From: Seleniivibrio woodruffii
GTDB taxonomy: Bacteria; Chrysiogenota; Deferribacteres; Deferribacterales; Geovibrionaceae
Assembly: GCF_029267515.1 (NCBI RefSeq)
Contig: NZ_JAJUIS010000007.1
Location: forward strand, 1-64,000
Direction of reading: 5' to 3'
Length of the DNA: 64,000 nt
In this document: piece after piece, positions 9,704 through 20,576 of the stretch
Layout: each line of letters starts with the position of its first letter
How positions within the stretch are numbered: position 1 is the first letter of the stretch
Translations under genes and position numbers: made by a program
Notes under the pieces: model-generated
Database searches by the model: none
Seen by the model: only the letters and a program-made list of their open reading frames with translations
What the model was told of the DNA's origin: nothing

Positions 9704-10087
9704 ATGGCTAAAAGAGGCTCTAAAAAAAGAGAGAGAAAAAACGTCCCCAGAGGCGTTGCTCATATCAGGTCAACTTTTAACAACACTATCGTAACATTTA
9801 CCGATGCACAGGGCAACACTGTCTGCTGGGCAGCGGGCGGCGGCGTGGGTTTTAAAAACTCCCGTAAGTCCACCCCTTTCGCAGCACAGATAGCCGCCGA
9901 GCAGGCTGCTAAAAAAGCTGTGGATAACGGTATGCGCGAAGTGGAAGTTAACGTTAAGGGTCCCGGCGCAGGTCGTGAGAGCGCAATCCGTGCTATTGCC
10001 GCTGCCGGAATGAAAATCACCGTTATCAGGGACGTTACACCCGTACCCCACAACGGTTGCAGACCCAGAAAGAAGAGAAGAGTGTAA
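9704..10087 (+). CDS. rpsK: 30S ribosomal protein S11
   Basis: 127 residues. The motifs [16 protein letters not shown] and the C-terminal [17 protein letters not shown] are invariant in S11, which lies on the platform of the 30S subunit. Follows rpsM by 13 bases. Confidence 0.98.
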   Translation: MAKRGSKKRERKNVPRGVAHIRSTFNNTIVTFTDAQGNTVCWAAGGGVGFKNSRKSTPFAAQIAAEQAAKKAVDNGMREVEVNVKGPGAGRESAIRAIAAAGMKITVIRDVTPVPHNGCRPRKKRRV

Positions 10088-10099
10088 CGGAGGCTAAAG

Positions 10100-10726
10100 T
10101 TGGCTAGGTATACAGGTGCAGTATGCAAACTTTGCCGTAGAGAGGGCATGAAGCTCTTCCTCAAAGGCGAGCGTTGCTACAAAGATAAATGCGGTTTTGA
10201 GAAAAAACCTTACGCTCCCGGTCAGCATGGCCAGGCACGCAAGAAACTGAGCGACTACGGTACTCAGATGCGTGAGAAACAAAAAGTTAAAAGACTGTAC
10301 GGCGTTCTTGAAAAACAGTTCCGCCGCTACTTCGATAAAGCTACCAGGATGCAGGGCATCACCGGTGAAAACCTGCTTCAGCTTCTTGAAAGAAGACTGG
10401 ACAATATCGTTTACAGAGCAGGCTTTGCAGGCAGCCGTAAAGAAGCAAGACAAATGGTCGGACACGGTCATTTCCTTGTTGACGGTAAACCCGTAAACAT
10501 CCCCAGCTTCCTCGTTAAAGCTGGAAGCGTTGTTTCCGTGTGCGAAAAATCACGCGAAAACACAAGAATCAAGGAATGTGTCGATACTGCGGAAGGAAGA
10601 GGCGTTTCAGAGTGGATTACTCTGGATAAAGGCGCTTTCAAAGCATCTGTTCTCAGGATGCCCGCAAGAGACGACGTCGGTTATGAAATTCAGGAACACC
10701 TGATAGTGGAACTTTACTCCAAGTAA
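10100..10726 (+). CDS. rpsD: 30S ribosomal protein S4, zinc-binding type
   Basis: 208 residues, start TTG giving [16 protein letters not shown]. Four cysteines in the first 40 residues (CKLC ... C ... C) make the zinc form. An S4 RNA-binding domain ([29 protein letters not shown]) is in the middle. S4 nucleates 30S assembly and often represses the alpha operon. Confidence 0.97.
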   Translation: MARYTGAVCKLCRREGMKLFLKGERCYKDKCGFEKKPYAPGQHGQARKKLSDYGTQMREKQKVKRLYGVLEKQFRRYFDKATRMQGITGENLLQLLERRLDNIVYRAGFAGSRKEARQMVGHGHFLVDGKPVNIPSFLVKAGSVVSVCEKSRENTRIKECVDTAEGRGVSEWITLDKGAFKASVLRMPARDDVGYEIQEHLIVELYSK

Positions 10727-10749
10727 CGTTTTACACGGAGGTTAAGATA

Positions 10750-11754
10750 ATGATCATCATGAATTTTCATGAAATCATAAAGCCCAGAAAGATTGAAGCT
10801 CTGGGTGAAGTCACTAACAGAAAAGGCGTTTATATTGCAGAACCCTATGAAAAGGGATTCGGTACAACAGTTGGTAACGCCCTGAGACGCGTTATGCTTT
10901 CCTCCATCGAGGGAACGGCGGTCACTGCTGTTAAGATTGACGGCGTAAGCAACGAGTTCGCCGCACTCGAAGGTGTTTATGAGGATGTTGTTGACATCCT
11001 TCTGAATATCAAAATGCTGGAACTGAAACTGCACACTCATGAAACCAGACGTGTGTACATCAGAAAAAGAGGAGAGGGTCCCGTTACCGCAGGTGACATT
11101 ACCGGCGACACAATGGTTGAAATCCTCGATCCTGCTCAGCATATTTGCACATTAACTGACCCGAACAAAGAGCTCTATATGGAGTTTGTTGTTAAACGCG
11201 GCATCGGATATGTGCCTGCCGAAGAGATTGAAAAAGAGAACGATGAAGTTGATATGCTTGCTGTTGATGCGGTTTTCACACCCATCAAAAAAGTAAATTA
11301 CTTCGTTGAGAACGCCCGTGTCGGTCAGAGTACGGATTACGATAAACTTACTCTTGAGATCGAAACTGACGGGTCTATCAATCCTGAGGACGCAATTGGA
11401 TTTGCGGCAAAGATCATCAAAGATCAGATGAATCTTTTCATCAACTTTGATGAACCCGTGGTTGACGATTCTGTTTCAGAGGACGCAAGCCAGAACGACC
11501 ATCTGCTCGACCTGCTTGACAAGAGCATCGAAGAGCTGGAACTTTCCGTTCGCGCTTATAACTGTCTGAAAAATGCCAACATAAAAACACTTGCTGAACT
11601 CTGCATGAAAACGGATGCGGAGATGCTGAAGACGAAGAACTTCGGACGCAAGTCACTGGAAGAGATCAAAAAAGTTCTTTGCGAACTCGGTCTTTCCCTC
11701 GGCATGGATCTTGAAGCCATCGGATATAACAGTACAGATTCGGAGGAAGAATAG
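10750..11754 (+). CDS. rpoA: DNA-directed RNA polymerase, alpha subunit
   Basis: 334 residues. The N-terminal assembly domain contains YEKGFGTTVGNALRRVMLSS; the C-terminal domain contains the helix-hairpin-helix region ELSVRAYNCLKNANIKTLAEL and KNFGRKSLEEIKK that contacts UP elements and activators. I kept ATG 10750, eight bases after GGAGG; an internal Met at residue 4 is possible. rplQ begins right after the stop. Confidence 0.98.
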   Translation: MIIMNFHEIIKPRKIEALGEVTNRKGVYIAEPYEKGFGTTVGNALRRVMLSSIEGTAVTAVKIDGVSNEFAALEGVYEDVVDILLNIKMLELKLHTHETRRVYIRKRGEGPVTAGDITGDTMVEILDPAQHICTLTDPNKELYMEFVVKRGIGYVPAEEIEKENDEVDMLAVDAVFTPIKKVNYFVENARVGQSTDYDKLTLEIETDGSINPEDAIGFAAKIIKDQMNLFINFDEPVVDDSVSEDASQNDHLLDLLDKSIEELELSVRAYNCLKNANIKTLAELCMKTDAEMLKTKNFGRKSLEEIKKVLCELGLSLGMDLEAIGYNSTDSEEE

Positions 11755-12108
11755 ATGCGTCACGGCGTAAGTGGAAACAGACTCGGCAGAAAACCTGCCC
11801 ACAGAAAGGCTATGGTTCGTAACCTTGCCACTTCTCTTGTGGACAACGGCCGTATCGAAACAACCGTTGCCAGAGCAAAACAGCTTCGTATGTTTATCGA
11901 ACCTCTGGTTACACTCGGCAAAAAAGGTGATCTTGCTGCACGCAGAACTGCACTGAGCAAGCTCCCCAACATTAAGGTTGTTCACAAAATTTTCGACGAG
12001 ATAGCTCCTAAGTTTCAAGAGCGTCCCGGCGGATACACCAGAATAATCAAAACAGGATTTCGTCAAGGCGATAACGCTTCAATGGCGATAATTGAATTCG
12101 TAGACTAA
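11755..12108 (+). CDS. rplQ: 50S ribosomal protein L17
   Basis: 117 residues beginning [20 protein letters not shown], the L17 signature. Last gene of the ribosomal cluster: it follows rpoA without a gap and is closed by a strong hairpin terminator. Confidence 0.98.
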   Translation: MRHGVSGNRLGRKPAHRKAMVRNLATSLVDNGRIETTVARAKQLRMFIEPLVTLGKKGDLAARRTALSKLPNIKVVHKIFDEIAPKFQERPGGYTRIIKTGFRQGDNASMAIIEFVD

Positions 12109-12113
12109 TCAAA

Positions 12114-12138
12114 GGGGAGCTTCGGCTCCCTTTTTTTT
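12114..12138 (+). terminator. Rho-independent terminator of the ribosomal protein cluster
   Basis: GGGAGC (12115-12120), TTCG tetraloop, GCTCCC (12125-12130), then eight T. A textbook intrinsic terminator six bases after the rplQ stop. Confidence 0.95.
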
Positions 12139-12175
12139 ACGGTTATGTGCGCCGTCAACAAAGCATGGCGACGTG

Positions 12176-13300
12176 CTACATCAATTCCTTCATACATATC
12201 ATGTGTTCTTCCGCGGTTGTATCCCAACTGAATTTTTTGCATTGTTCAAGTCCGGCACGGGAAAGAGCCGCTGCATAAGTTGAATCAGTAAGGACTTTGA
12301 CCAGCCCTTCGCGGATACTTTCAATACTCTCAGCGTGAACGTAGTGAGCGGCATCACCGCAGACCTCAGGAAGAGATGAATTTGAGGAAACGAGCACCGG
12401 ACATCCGCACGCCATGGCTTCCAGAGGAGGAAGTCCGAAGCCTTCGTAGTGAGAAGGGAAGGCGAACACAGAGGCGGCTCTGTAAAGGTTAGCCAGTTCA
12501 TCGTAATTGATGTAACCCGCACGCAGAACGTTATCCTTATTTACATCTATTAGCTCATGTATTTCGTTGTTGTTCCAGCCATCCCCGCCGACAAGCAAGA
12601 GTTTGTAATTATTCTTGATTGAATTGGGCAGCGAGAGATACGCTTTGATAAGACCTGAGAGATTTTTGCGAGGCTCAAGGCTGCCGGAGAAAAGAATAAA
12701 ATCTCTGCCGCCAGTATACTTTATTTTAAGGTTCTCTGCTGCCGCGGAATTTTTAATGTTGTGGAAAAGCATGGTATCGTATCCGAGATGGATAGCTTTA
12801 ACAGCACATTCAGGCAGATTGAAATAATCCAAAATCTCATTTTTGGAGAACATAGAATCCGTGATTATCATATCTGCTCTTTTAACGCTGTTCATCAGAC
12901 GTTTTTTGAAGAGTTCAACCCGTTGGGCAGGGTGCCATTGGGGATGTCTGATGACAGAAATGTCGTGGAGCGTGAAGAGGACAGACTTTGATTTAAAGTA
13001 GTTTTCAAGGATATTGTTTGGTTCCCAGTAGAGGTCGTACCTGTCAGGGGAAAAAGCTGAAACTGCAGTTAAGACTTTTTTTAAAGACTTCCTGAGCAGT
13101 CGGGTGAAAAATGAATTGGAATTTTTACCAAAAGCATTATCACCAGGACTCAGCACCCTGCCGGACTTGTATCCGTAAAAAAAAGTAATGTCTGCGCCAA
13201 GTGATTCGCGATCAAGCCGTTTACATATTTCATAAGTGTATCTGCCCACGCCGCTTAACGGCGAGAGCAGGGGTATAGAGTTGACTGCAATTTTTTTCAT
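12176..13300 (-). CDS. GT4-family glycosyltransferase
   Basis: 374 residues from the Met giving MKKIAVNSIPLLSPLSGVGRY; a longer frame starts 15 codons upstream but this Met fits the family N-terminus (glycine loop SGVGRYTYE). The C-terminal Rossmann half has FSGSLEPRKNLSGLIKA and the E-x7-E nucleotide-sugar motif in HYEGFGLPPLEAMACG. It would transfer a sugar from a nucleotide donor in the cytoplasm. No membrane segment is visible. It is divergent from the RTX gene and near an O-antigen exporter, so a role in surface polysaccharide is likely; the exact linkage cannot be told. Confidence 0.9.
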   Translation of the reverse strand: MKKIAVNSIPLLSPLSGVGRYTYEICKRLDRESLGADITFFYGYKSGRVLSPGDNAFGKNSNSFFTRLLRKSLKKVLTAVSAFSPDRYDLYWEPNNILENYFKSKSVLFTLHDISVIRHPQWHPAQRVELFKKRLMNSVKRADMIITDSMFSKNEILDYFNLPECAVKAIHLGYDTMLFHNIKNSAAAENLKIKYTGGRDFILFSGSLEPRKNLSGLIKAYLSLPNSIKNNYKLLLVGGDGWNNNEIHELIDVNKDNVLRAGYINYDELANLYRAASVFAFPSHYEGFGLPPLEAMACGCPVLVSSNSSLPEVCGDAAHYVHAESIESIREGLVKVLTDSTYAAALSRAGLEQCKKFSWDTTAEEHMICMKELM

Positions 13301-13803
13301 AAGTCCAGAGATTCTGCCTAAGTCCTGTGAGCATGTCAAGAGCATGTGTCTAAATTAACCCTCCATTGCCTGAAAAGAGACACACGATTATCAGATATAT
13401 AGCTTCAGATAGACAGAAATAGCTAATCACAGATATTGCTGTTTATAATAGCGAGGCGGTGCAAAATAAGAAAAAAATATGGAGATGCGCACAAAAAAGG
13501 GATGAAAAAGAAAGGTTATAAAATGTATTTTTTGGTTTTATCAAGTGTGAATATTTGGATGATTTGATATCGGGATTCATTCGGTGTTTTTTGTTTTAAA
13601 TATCATTCAGACAAATTGTGCTGATTATATAGATGATTACAGCATGTTTTAGCTACCTGTGTGTAAAATTATTTTACATGTTTTGTGTAAAAATGTGTTA
13701 AAAACAACGTCAACTACCAGAGTTGATAGAGATTTTATTATGAAAATAATGTAGAATAATTTTGATATCATAGAATTTGAAAATATTATGTCTGGAGTCG
13801 TAT
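13301..13803. other. AT-rich divergent intergenic region
   Basis: About 500 bases between the glycosyltransferase (minus) and the RTX gene (plus). No credible gene. It is strikingly A+T rich, and contains a 17-bp palindrome at 13662-13678 and related TGTAAA-type half sites just downstream (for example 13686-13691). It must hold promoters for both flanking genes, but I could not fix -35/-10 boxes with confidence. Confidence 0.6.
13662..13678. promoter_or_regulatory. 17-bp palindromic operator candidate upstream of the RTX gene
   Basis: TGTAAAATTATTTTACA is a perfect inverted repeat (8-bp arms around one base), 126 bases before the RTX start codon. The same layout, TGTAAA-N5-TTTACA, recurs upstream of two nif-adjacent genes. 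Likely a binding site for a dimeric regulator; which one is unknown. Confidence 0.55.
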
Positions 13804-16800
13804 ATGAGCAATGTTACTTTATGGACAACAAATATCCATCCTACAGTGGTTCCTGGTGAATGGTCAGAGTGGTACTATGCTATAGAAGGATATTTTTACG
13901 GTGTTGCTGAATTTTACGAGAATCTGGGTGCAACAGTGGATACTTTGCCTGTGGGGCACCTTACAGAAACAACTCTGGACTCGACTAACTTATTGATTGT
14001 CATGTGTCCGACGGAAGACTTCACGGCAAGCGATATAACATATATGAAGGATTATCTGGCGACCGGAGGACGTATTGTTTTCTGGGCTGAAAACGACGCG
14101 TGGATTCCGCAAATCAACGGATACATCACCAATGCCATTGCAGCACTCGGCGGAAGTTTTTCTATAATGTCGGAAGATCACAACGATATAGACGGCGATT
14201 ATGTATTAAGCAGCAGCAATATATCATCTACATCCGAATTGGCAGAGGGAGTCGACGCTCTGTATTATAATGCTGCATCAAAGATTACGTATACGGGTGC
14301 TGTTGATGTAGTTGCAACAGGAGATGACGGTTCCGGATTTATAGTAGATCAGGCTGTAGACAAAGGAAGAATATTTCTTTTTACAGATGTGAATTTACTG
14401 TCCACTGTAGTCTCATCATACACTGACCTCGGGGCTTATCAGATTGCGGTTGAAGAGAACTGGGGCTTGCAGGCAACAATAGACAGTTATGCTGTTTATA
14501 ATGCTGATATGGACGTTCTTCTCGAGAACCTGCTGACAACATCCGAAGCTAATCAGGCTATAGTGACGGCAGGCGGAAACCCCAACGGGGGATTTGGCGG
14601 CAGCCCTTCCGCTGAAATATCAGCACCTGATTTTACCTTTATAAACGGAGAGAACTCATACTTCACATTCACGGTAAATTATAAGGTTGCAAGCGACAGC
14701 ACTGCGACTTTTACAAACGGACAGTTCGATTCCGGAGACTTAACCGTAAAGGATTCAGCAGATAACAGTTATACGGTTGCCCTTGATACAAGTGTTGGCG
14801 GGGGAACAGGAATAATCAGCGGTGCAGGAACCGGAGATGTGGTTGTTCAGTATAAAGTGACCGCACCGGACAGTACATGGGACACTGCTGACGCAGGCGC
14901 ATACACTATAGGAATCGTCAACGCTGCGGTTGAGGATACAGACGGCAAGCAGTTAGCGGGCGATTCGGCTGCGGCTGTTTTCGATATCGACATACTGGCA
15001 TCGCCCGTAATAACAGAATTTTCTTTTAACGTTACAAATACAAATACATACGCCCGCCCGTGGACACCAGGTGATCATACAAGCTCGGATGTGGACTGGT
15101 CCGCAACATGGTTCACTGACGACATCATCACAGCGAACAGTGCTCCGAACACACCTCAGTCGGATGATTCTTTCAACTATGTCACAGTTACTCTTGTCCC
15201 TGCTCTGTCGGGTAATTTTACAGCAACGGTGACAGGTGCCACAGGGCTGTATACAAATGATGGAACACAGAATGTCAGTGATACGCAGATTTGGATATAT
15301 AAAAATTCATTCGACCCTCTCAATCCCCTTGTCAATGTTCTCGCGGTGAATGAAGACATTGATTATCAGGATGCGGATGGAGTCACTGTCAACTGGCTTT
15401 CAGAGATAAAAAATGTAACTTTTGAAGCAGGTGAAACATATATTCTTGTTGTCACAACCTATACGGCAGGGACAACAGGTACCGTTGATTTTCAGATATC
15501 CGGTCCCTCTGTCGTTTCAGTCAGCGGTGACACAGTAACCGGTACCTCAATCGCCTCTGCGTCATATGATGCTTCAACAGGTACCCTCGTTGTCACTGGA
15601 ACAGGAATGAACATAGGCGACCCCATAGATGCCAGTGTTCTCACCATTACCGGAGAGGACGGAAACACATACACTCTTGCCGGTTCATATACAGTAACGG
15701 CATCAAGTGCAACTTCTTTCACTGTAGTTCTTGACGCCACCGACAAACTGAATGTCAACGGAATACTGAATAAGAACGGGACAGCCTCCGCGGATTCGAC
15801 AACTTTCAATCTTGCTGCGGGAGCAAACTGGGTGAGCGGTGCCGATGCCGATTCAACAGGTAACGGTATAACTGTTTCAAACGTTACTGCACCGACAATA
15901 ACTGAAACATCATATAACGCCTCCACAGGAGTCCTTACGGTTACGGCGACAAATCTGGTGCATCTGCCCGGAGCTGCAAATGATATTGACGCATCCGCTT
16001 TCACTTTTACAGGAGAGGGCGGGGCAACATACACTCTTACGAATACTTCTGATGTGGAGATCACCTCTTCAACATCTTTTACAATTACACTCAGCTCAAC
16101 TGACAAGGACGGCGTGGCTGACCTTATCACGGCAAACGGTACGTCTTCCGACGACAGTACGACCTACAATATCAGCGCATCGGATGACTGGAACGGTACG
16201 ATAACAGGCGGAAGCATTGCGGATGCAACGAGTTCTGTGACAGTCTCCGGTTTTTCCACTAACGATGCTGCTGTTTTGGACCTTAACGGCGCAACAGCCG
16301 GAACGGACAACACTGTTGCTCTTGCCGATGCGGCAGACGGACTTGCTCCCGATGTTGTCATAAGCGATACGGAGAACGATTCTGCCGGCTGGGACGGTTG
16401 CACTCTTACAATCCACAGAGTGGATTCAAACGGCGATGCCGACGGCAACGTTCATGACGTTTTCGGATTTGCATCCGGCAGCGGACTGACAGTTACAGGA
16501 AGCATAGCGGAAGGTGCGGATTCCAACGGAACACTTGCTTCCGGTGGAACAACTTTCGCAACATGGAGTTATTATTCATCCTCAGGCGAGCTTGTGCTCA
16601 GCTTCAATTCAGACGCAACAAGCGCACTGGTTCAGGCTGCCGCTGCGGCAGTAACATATACAAACGGCACTCCATACGGAGATGCAAAGATAGAATTTGC
16701 GCTTAACGACGGTGTTGCTGTCACAACTGCGGAAGTAACGGTAACAAGCACAGTCATACACGTTACCCAGACGGATTACGATACAGACGGCGACACTGCT

Positions 16801-19800
16801 GATGGAATGAGCCTTTACGAAGCGCTCGCCATTGCGAAGGATGGCGACACAATCCTTCTGGACGACGGAGTGTACAGAGGGCAGTTCAATATCACCAAGA
16901 ACGTGACCATTGACGCGGTGAACGGTGCAGACGGCAACGTTACCATCGAGTCGCCCGATTCAACTGATCTTGTTCAGGTTCTTCCCGACATGCTTACAAA
17001 CAACGGGCACTGGCGTATGCCCGTGCTTAACGTTGATACCGACGATCTCAGCGGAACAGTAACTATAAAGAACATAACCGTAGACGGTCGTGATCAGGGG
17101 CTTGCGGACGGTTTTGCCAACAATAAGGATCTGCTGGGAATAGGTATTGTTGACAGTAACGTTGTAATAGACGGTGTTACACTCACGAATTTCCGGTGTA
17201 CGGACAGCGGAGAATGGGGATGGGGCGAAAACTTCCCGATTATGGCGGAAGGAAGTGCAGGAGCGGGCGGAACAGTGAGCGTCAGCATCCTTAACTCTGA
17301 CATATCCAACTATCAGAAAACCGGTATAATCGGATGGGGACCGACTCTTGACATAACCATTGACGGAACCACCATCACAGGTTCCGGCGTCGCAGGCATC
17401 GCAGGTCAGAACGGTATCCAGATAGGTTCCGGCGGCGACCGCACAGGCACAACAGCCACAATAACAGACAACATCATACAAAATCTGGGATTCGACAGCG
17501 CTGACTACTCATCAAGCGGAGTTGTGCTTGTTTATGCAGACGATACCACAATAACAGGCAACTCAATCTCAGGTGTTACAGGCGGCGAAGGCAACCTTAA
17601 CGGTGTGGACATCATGAACGCCTATGACGGTGACACGGAAATAAATATTTCCGGCAACACCTTCACCGATGTTGACACTGCCATTGTCAACGAACCTGAC
17701 AACGCATATTCGCTCATAGTCGGTTCTAACGATTTCAGCGGAGCCACTGTTGCTTTCTATGACGCATACGACATATCTGATCCGGCTACCGAAACTCCCG
17801 TTGAAACCCCCACTGTGATAAATATAACAAGCTCTGAGGCTCCCGCATCCGGCGTCCTTTCATATTATATGTTCGGAGGCAACGATTCGTTCACGGATAA
17901 CGGAAGCGTGGATTCGACAGTTTACGGGGGAGCAGGCGATGATACTGTCACCACAGGCAGCGGTGACGACATAATTGCCGGCGGAACCGGTGACGACACC
18001 CTCACAGGCGGCGACGGCGAAGATGTGTTTATGTACCTGTCTCAGGAAATGAACTCCGACGGCGATCGTGTGATGTACAATGTGACAGATTTCGGTGCGG
18101 ATACCATTACGGATTTCACAACATCAGATGTGATCCGTGTTGCCGGTGCCGATTTCGATGACTATACTGCGGTTTCCGGAGACGGACTCAACGTTGCGGC
18201 AAACACTGTGGAGGTTGTTCAGACAGGCGGAAACACCACACTGTATATAGATACTGACGGTGTTGCCGGTGCCGATCTTCAGGTAGTTCTTGAGGGAACG
18301 TATACCTCCGAATCTTTTACATTCGACGGCACGGATATCGGGCTCGCTCCGAGCATCGGCATATCATCCGCTGCCTATAACGCTGCCACAGGCGTTCTTA
18401 CTGTGACAGGCTTCGGTCTGACGGTCGGGGATGTTATAGACGCATCAAAACTTTCCGTCACGGGAGAGGGAGGAAACAGCTACACCCTTGCCGGGACATA
18501 CACTGTGACGGCAACAGCGGACGGTTTCGCACTTACCCTTAACGAGGCGGATCAGCTTAACGTGGAGGGTATTCTCAACTCGAACGGAACATCCGCTGCC
18601 GGCGGCGCAACGTTCAACATAGCTGCTTCGGCGGGCTGGAACACAACGGCGTCAGCGGCTGCCGACACGACAGGCAATCCGGTGACAGTGAGCAGCCTTG
18701 CGGCTCCCGCTATAAGCGGCGTAACATATAATGCCGAAACAGGCGTTATAACCGTCACAGGATCCAACTTTGTTAAACAGTCCGGAGCGGCAAACGATAT
18801 CGACGTATCAAAATTCACGTTCACAGGTCAGGGCGGAAACGTGACCCTTTCAACAACATCCGACGTTGAAATATCTTCCGCAACGACCTTCACGATAACA
18901 CTGAGCAGTACTGACAAATCACTTGTCAACGCTGCTTTGGACAAGAACGGCACTGAGTCTTCGGGCGGAACTGTATATCACCTTTCCGCTGCCGACGATT
19001 GGAACGGACCTGTTACAGGTTCAAACACCGCTGACACCGCTAATGCCGTAACCGTCAGCAACGTTAAGGTTGTTGATACTGTGGACGGAGTTCCTGTGAC
19101 ATCGGAAACAGTCACGCAGACTCAGACATATACCGATCTGGACGGCAACACTGTCACCCGCGAGGTTGAAACTGAGACCATGACGGTTGCTCCTGTAACC
19201 GACACCAGAGTAAACGATACAGGCGCTACAAATACTGCTGAGATACCTCTTTTCTGGGGTGAAAGCTCAAGAACAGAGTGGGCGACGACAGCCAGTCTTC
19301 CTGTGGGTGTAGGCATAACGACAACAGGCACGCGTTCCCCTGTGGATGAAAGAACGCTGAACGACGCCATTGGCGACCTGCTGTTTTACATTGATTCCAC
19401 GGCATCATCAACGGATGCCGGCAGAACAGCGATGCTTTCAGGCGGTTCAGGCTTCCTTGAGTCAATAAGCGACTCTTCAAATACATTGGTTGTGAATAAA
19501 GTGACCCTGACAGTATCCGGAACAGATGTTCCGGCTGCACCGATAGTCATAAACGGAACTCCGAATACCGTTACATCGAGCGAAGGTGCAGCAACTCCGA
19601 AAGAGGCGATAGTTATTGATGCTTCCGCTCTTCCCGCCGGAACAGAGCTTGACCTTCAGAACATCGAATTTGCGGTCATAATCGGCAGCGGGGTCATAGT
19701 AAGGGGCGGTGACGGCGCTAACATCGTTTTTGCCGGAGAAGGTTCACAGAATATCCTTCTCGGTGCAGATGACGACGAATTGCACGCAGGCGCAGGAGAC

Positions 19801-20442
19801 GACGTTGTCGGCTCCCTTGCCGGCGACGACCTTATATACGGAGAGAGCGGCAACGACCGCATGTCCGGTGGTGCAGGCAAAGACTTCATGCACGGAGGCA
19901 GCGGAACGGATACCGTTGTTTATACAGGCAGCATGAGCGATTACATCATAACCCGCGACCACGGTCTGACCTATATCAGCCACGTTTCCGACCCGTCGGA
20001 TGTGGATACTCTGGTCAACGCGGAACAGGTTGAGTTCTCCGACGGCACTTACGAAGTTCAGAACAGTGAGGAACTGACGTTCATAGCCTCTCTCTATGAG
20101 CAGATCCTCGACAGACAGCCTGAGATAAACGGATTCCAGTACTGGTCGGATGCAGTGTTCGAGAAAGACCTTTCCGTGGGCGATATGACCGTATGGTTCA
20201 TGAAGTCAGCGGAATACCACGATGCTACAGGAGTGGACTTTGCGTCACTCACCGTTGAGGATCAGGTTGAACAGCTTTATGTCGCTCTGCTGGGCAGACC
20301 TTCCGATGCGGAGGGAAAAGCGTACTGGGTTGACTGTATCGAACAGGGACATACCATTGCAGAGGTTGCCGAAAGTTTCGTTACCTCCGTTGAGATGCAG
20401 GGAATTTACAATCTGCCCAACGAATGGGATTTTACAGCCTGA
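13804..20442 (+). CDS. Giant secreted RTX/DUF4214 protein, putative surface-layer-like protein
   Basis: 2212 residues from ATG 13804, seven bases after GGAG; an upstream TTG (13777) has no better site. There is no N-terminal signal peptide. Regions in order: a ThuA/GATase-like N-terminal domain (1-255); two diverged copies of a ~115-residue module with YDASTGTLVVTG-type motifs (about 580-815); a cadherin-like stretch (820-980); a right-handed beta-helix region (about 985-1330); RTX calcium repeats GGxGxDxxx (about 1370-1410); two more copies of the module (1515-1755); a second RTX block (about 1965-2035); and a DUF4214 domain (about 2090-2209). The acidic/hydrophobic C-terminus ends WDFTA, compatible with a type I secretion signal. 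A TolC/ATPase/HlyD set lies 5 kb downstream. It is probably exported and calcium-folded at the cell surface. S-layer, adhesin or enzyme are all possible. Confidence 0.85.
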   Translation: MSNVTLWTTNIHPTVVPGEWSEWYYAIEGYFYGVAEFYENLGATVDTLPVGHLTETTLDSTNLLIVMCPTEDFTASDITYMKDYLATGGRIVFWAENDAWIPQINGYITNAIAALGGSFSIMSEDHNDIDGDYVLSSSNISSTSELAEGVDALYYNAASKITYTGAVDVVATGDDGSGFIVDQAVDKGRIFLFTDVNLLSTVVSSYTDLGAYQIAVEENWGLQATIDSYAVYNADMDVLLENLLTTSEANQAIVTAGGNPNGGFGGSPSAEISAPDFTFINGENSYFTFTVNYKVASDSTATFTNGQFDSGDLTVKDSADNSYTVALDTSVGGGTGIISGAGTGDVVVQYKVTAPDSTWDTADAGAYTIGIVNAAVEDTDGKQLAGDSAAAVFDIDILASPVITEFSFNVTNTNTYARPWTPGDHTSSDVDWSATWFTDDIITANSAPNTPQSDDSFNYVTVTLVPALSGNFTATVTGATGLYTNDGTQNVSDTQIWIYKNSFDPLNPLVNVLAVNEDIDYQDADGVTVNWLSEIKNVTFEAGETYILVVTTYTAGTTGTVDFQISGPSVVSVSGDTVTGTSIASASYDASTGTLVVTGTGMNIGDPIDASVLTITGEDGNTYTLAGSYTVTASSATSFTVVLDATDKLNVNGILNKNGTASADSTTFNLAAGANWVSGADADSTGNGITVSNVTAPTITETSYNASTGVLTVTATNLVHLPGAANDIDASAFTFTGEGGATYTLTNTSDVEITSSTSFTITLSSTDKDGVADLITANGTSSDDSTTYNISASDDWNGTITGGSIADATSSVTVSGFSTNDAAVLDLNGATAGTDNTVALADAADGLAPDVVISDTENDSAGWDGCTLTIHRVDSNGDADGNVHDVFGFASGSGLTVTGSIAEGADSNGTLASGGTTFATWSYYSSSGELVLSFNSDATSALVQAAAAAVTYTNGTPYGDAKIEFALNDGVAVTTAEVTVTSTVIHVTQTDYDTDGDTADGMSLYEALAIAKDGDTILLDDGVYRGQFNITKNVTIDAVNGADGNVTIESPDSTDLVQVLPDMLTNNGHWRMPVLNVDTDDLSGTVTIKNITVDGRDQGLADGFANNKDLLGIGIVDSNVVIDGVTLTNFRCTDSGEWGWGENFPIMAEGSAGAGGTVSVSILNSDISNYQKTGIIGWGPTLDITIDGTTITGSGVAGIAGQNGIQIGSGGDRTGTTATITDNIIQNLGFDSADYSSSGVVLVYADDTTITGNSISGVTGGEGNLNGVDIMNAYDGDTEINISGNTFTDVDTAIVNEPDNAYSLIVGSNDFSGATVAFYDAYDISDPATETPVETPTVINITSSEAPASGVLSYYMFGGNDSFTDNGSVDSTVYGGAGDDTVTTGSGDDIIAGGTGDDTLTGGDGEDVFMYLSQEMNSDGDRVMYNVTDFGADTITDFTTSDVIRVAGADFDDYTAVSGDGLNVAANTVEVVQTGGNTTLYIDTDGVAGADLQVVLEGTYTSESFTFDGTDIGLAPSIGISSAAYNAATGVLTVTGFGLTVGDVIDASKLSVTGEGGNSYTLAGTYTVTATADGFALTLNEADQLNVEGILNSNGTSAAGGATFNIAASAGWNTTASAAADTTGNPVTVSSLAAPAISGVTYNAETGVITVTGSNFVKQSGAANDIDVSKFTFTGQGGNVTLSTTSDVEISSATTFTITLSSTDKSLVNAALDKNGTESSGGTVYHLSAADDWNGPVTGSNTADTANAVTVSNVKVVDTVDGVPVTSETVTQTQTYTDLDGNTVTREVETETMTVAPVTDTRVNDTGATNTAEIPLFWGESSRTEWATTASLPVGVGITTTGTRSPVDERTLNDAIGDLLFYIDSTASSTDAGRTAMLSGGSGFLESISDSSNTLVVNKVTLTVSGTDVPAAPIVINGTPNTVTSSEGAATPKEAIVIDASALPAGTELDLQNIEFAVIIGSGVIVRGGDGANIVFAGEGSQNILLGADDDELHAGAGDDVVGSLAGDDLIYGESGNDRMSGGAGKDFMHGGSGTDTVVYTGSMSDYIITRDHGLTYISHVSDPSDVDTLVNAEQVEFSDGTYEVQNSEELTFIASLYEQILDRQPEINGFQYWSDAVFEKDLSVGDMTVWFMKSAEYHDATGVDFASLTVEDQVEQLYVALLGRPSDAEGKAYWVDCIEQGHTIAEVAESFVTSVEMQGIYNLPNEWDFTA

Positions 20443-20466
20443 TAAAACAGTTTATAACATTTCTGA

Positions 20467-20502
20467 AACTCCGGGGCGTTTCAGACGCTCCGGAGTTTTT
20501 TT
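20467..20502 (+). terminator. Terminator after the RTX gene
   Basis: AACTCCGGGGCG (20467-20478), seven-base loop, CGCTCCGGAGTT (20486-20497) with one G-T pair, then a T run. Partial read-through would feed the exporter operon that starts 75 bases later. Confidence 0.88.
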
Positions 20503-20576
20503 GCCTTTTGCCGTTGCTATGAATATGGCGATATGTAATTATTGAACATGGTAATTCTTTGCCTCAGCGGGAACAG

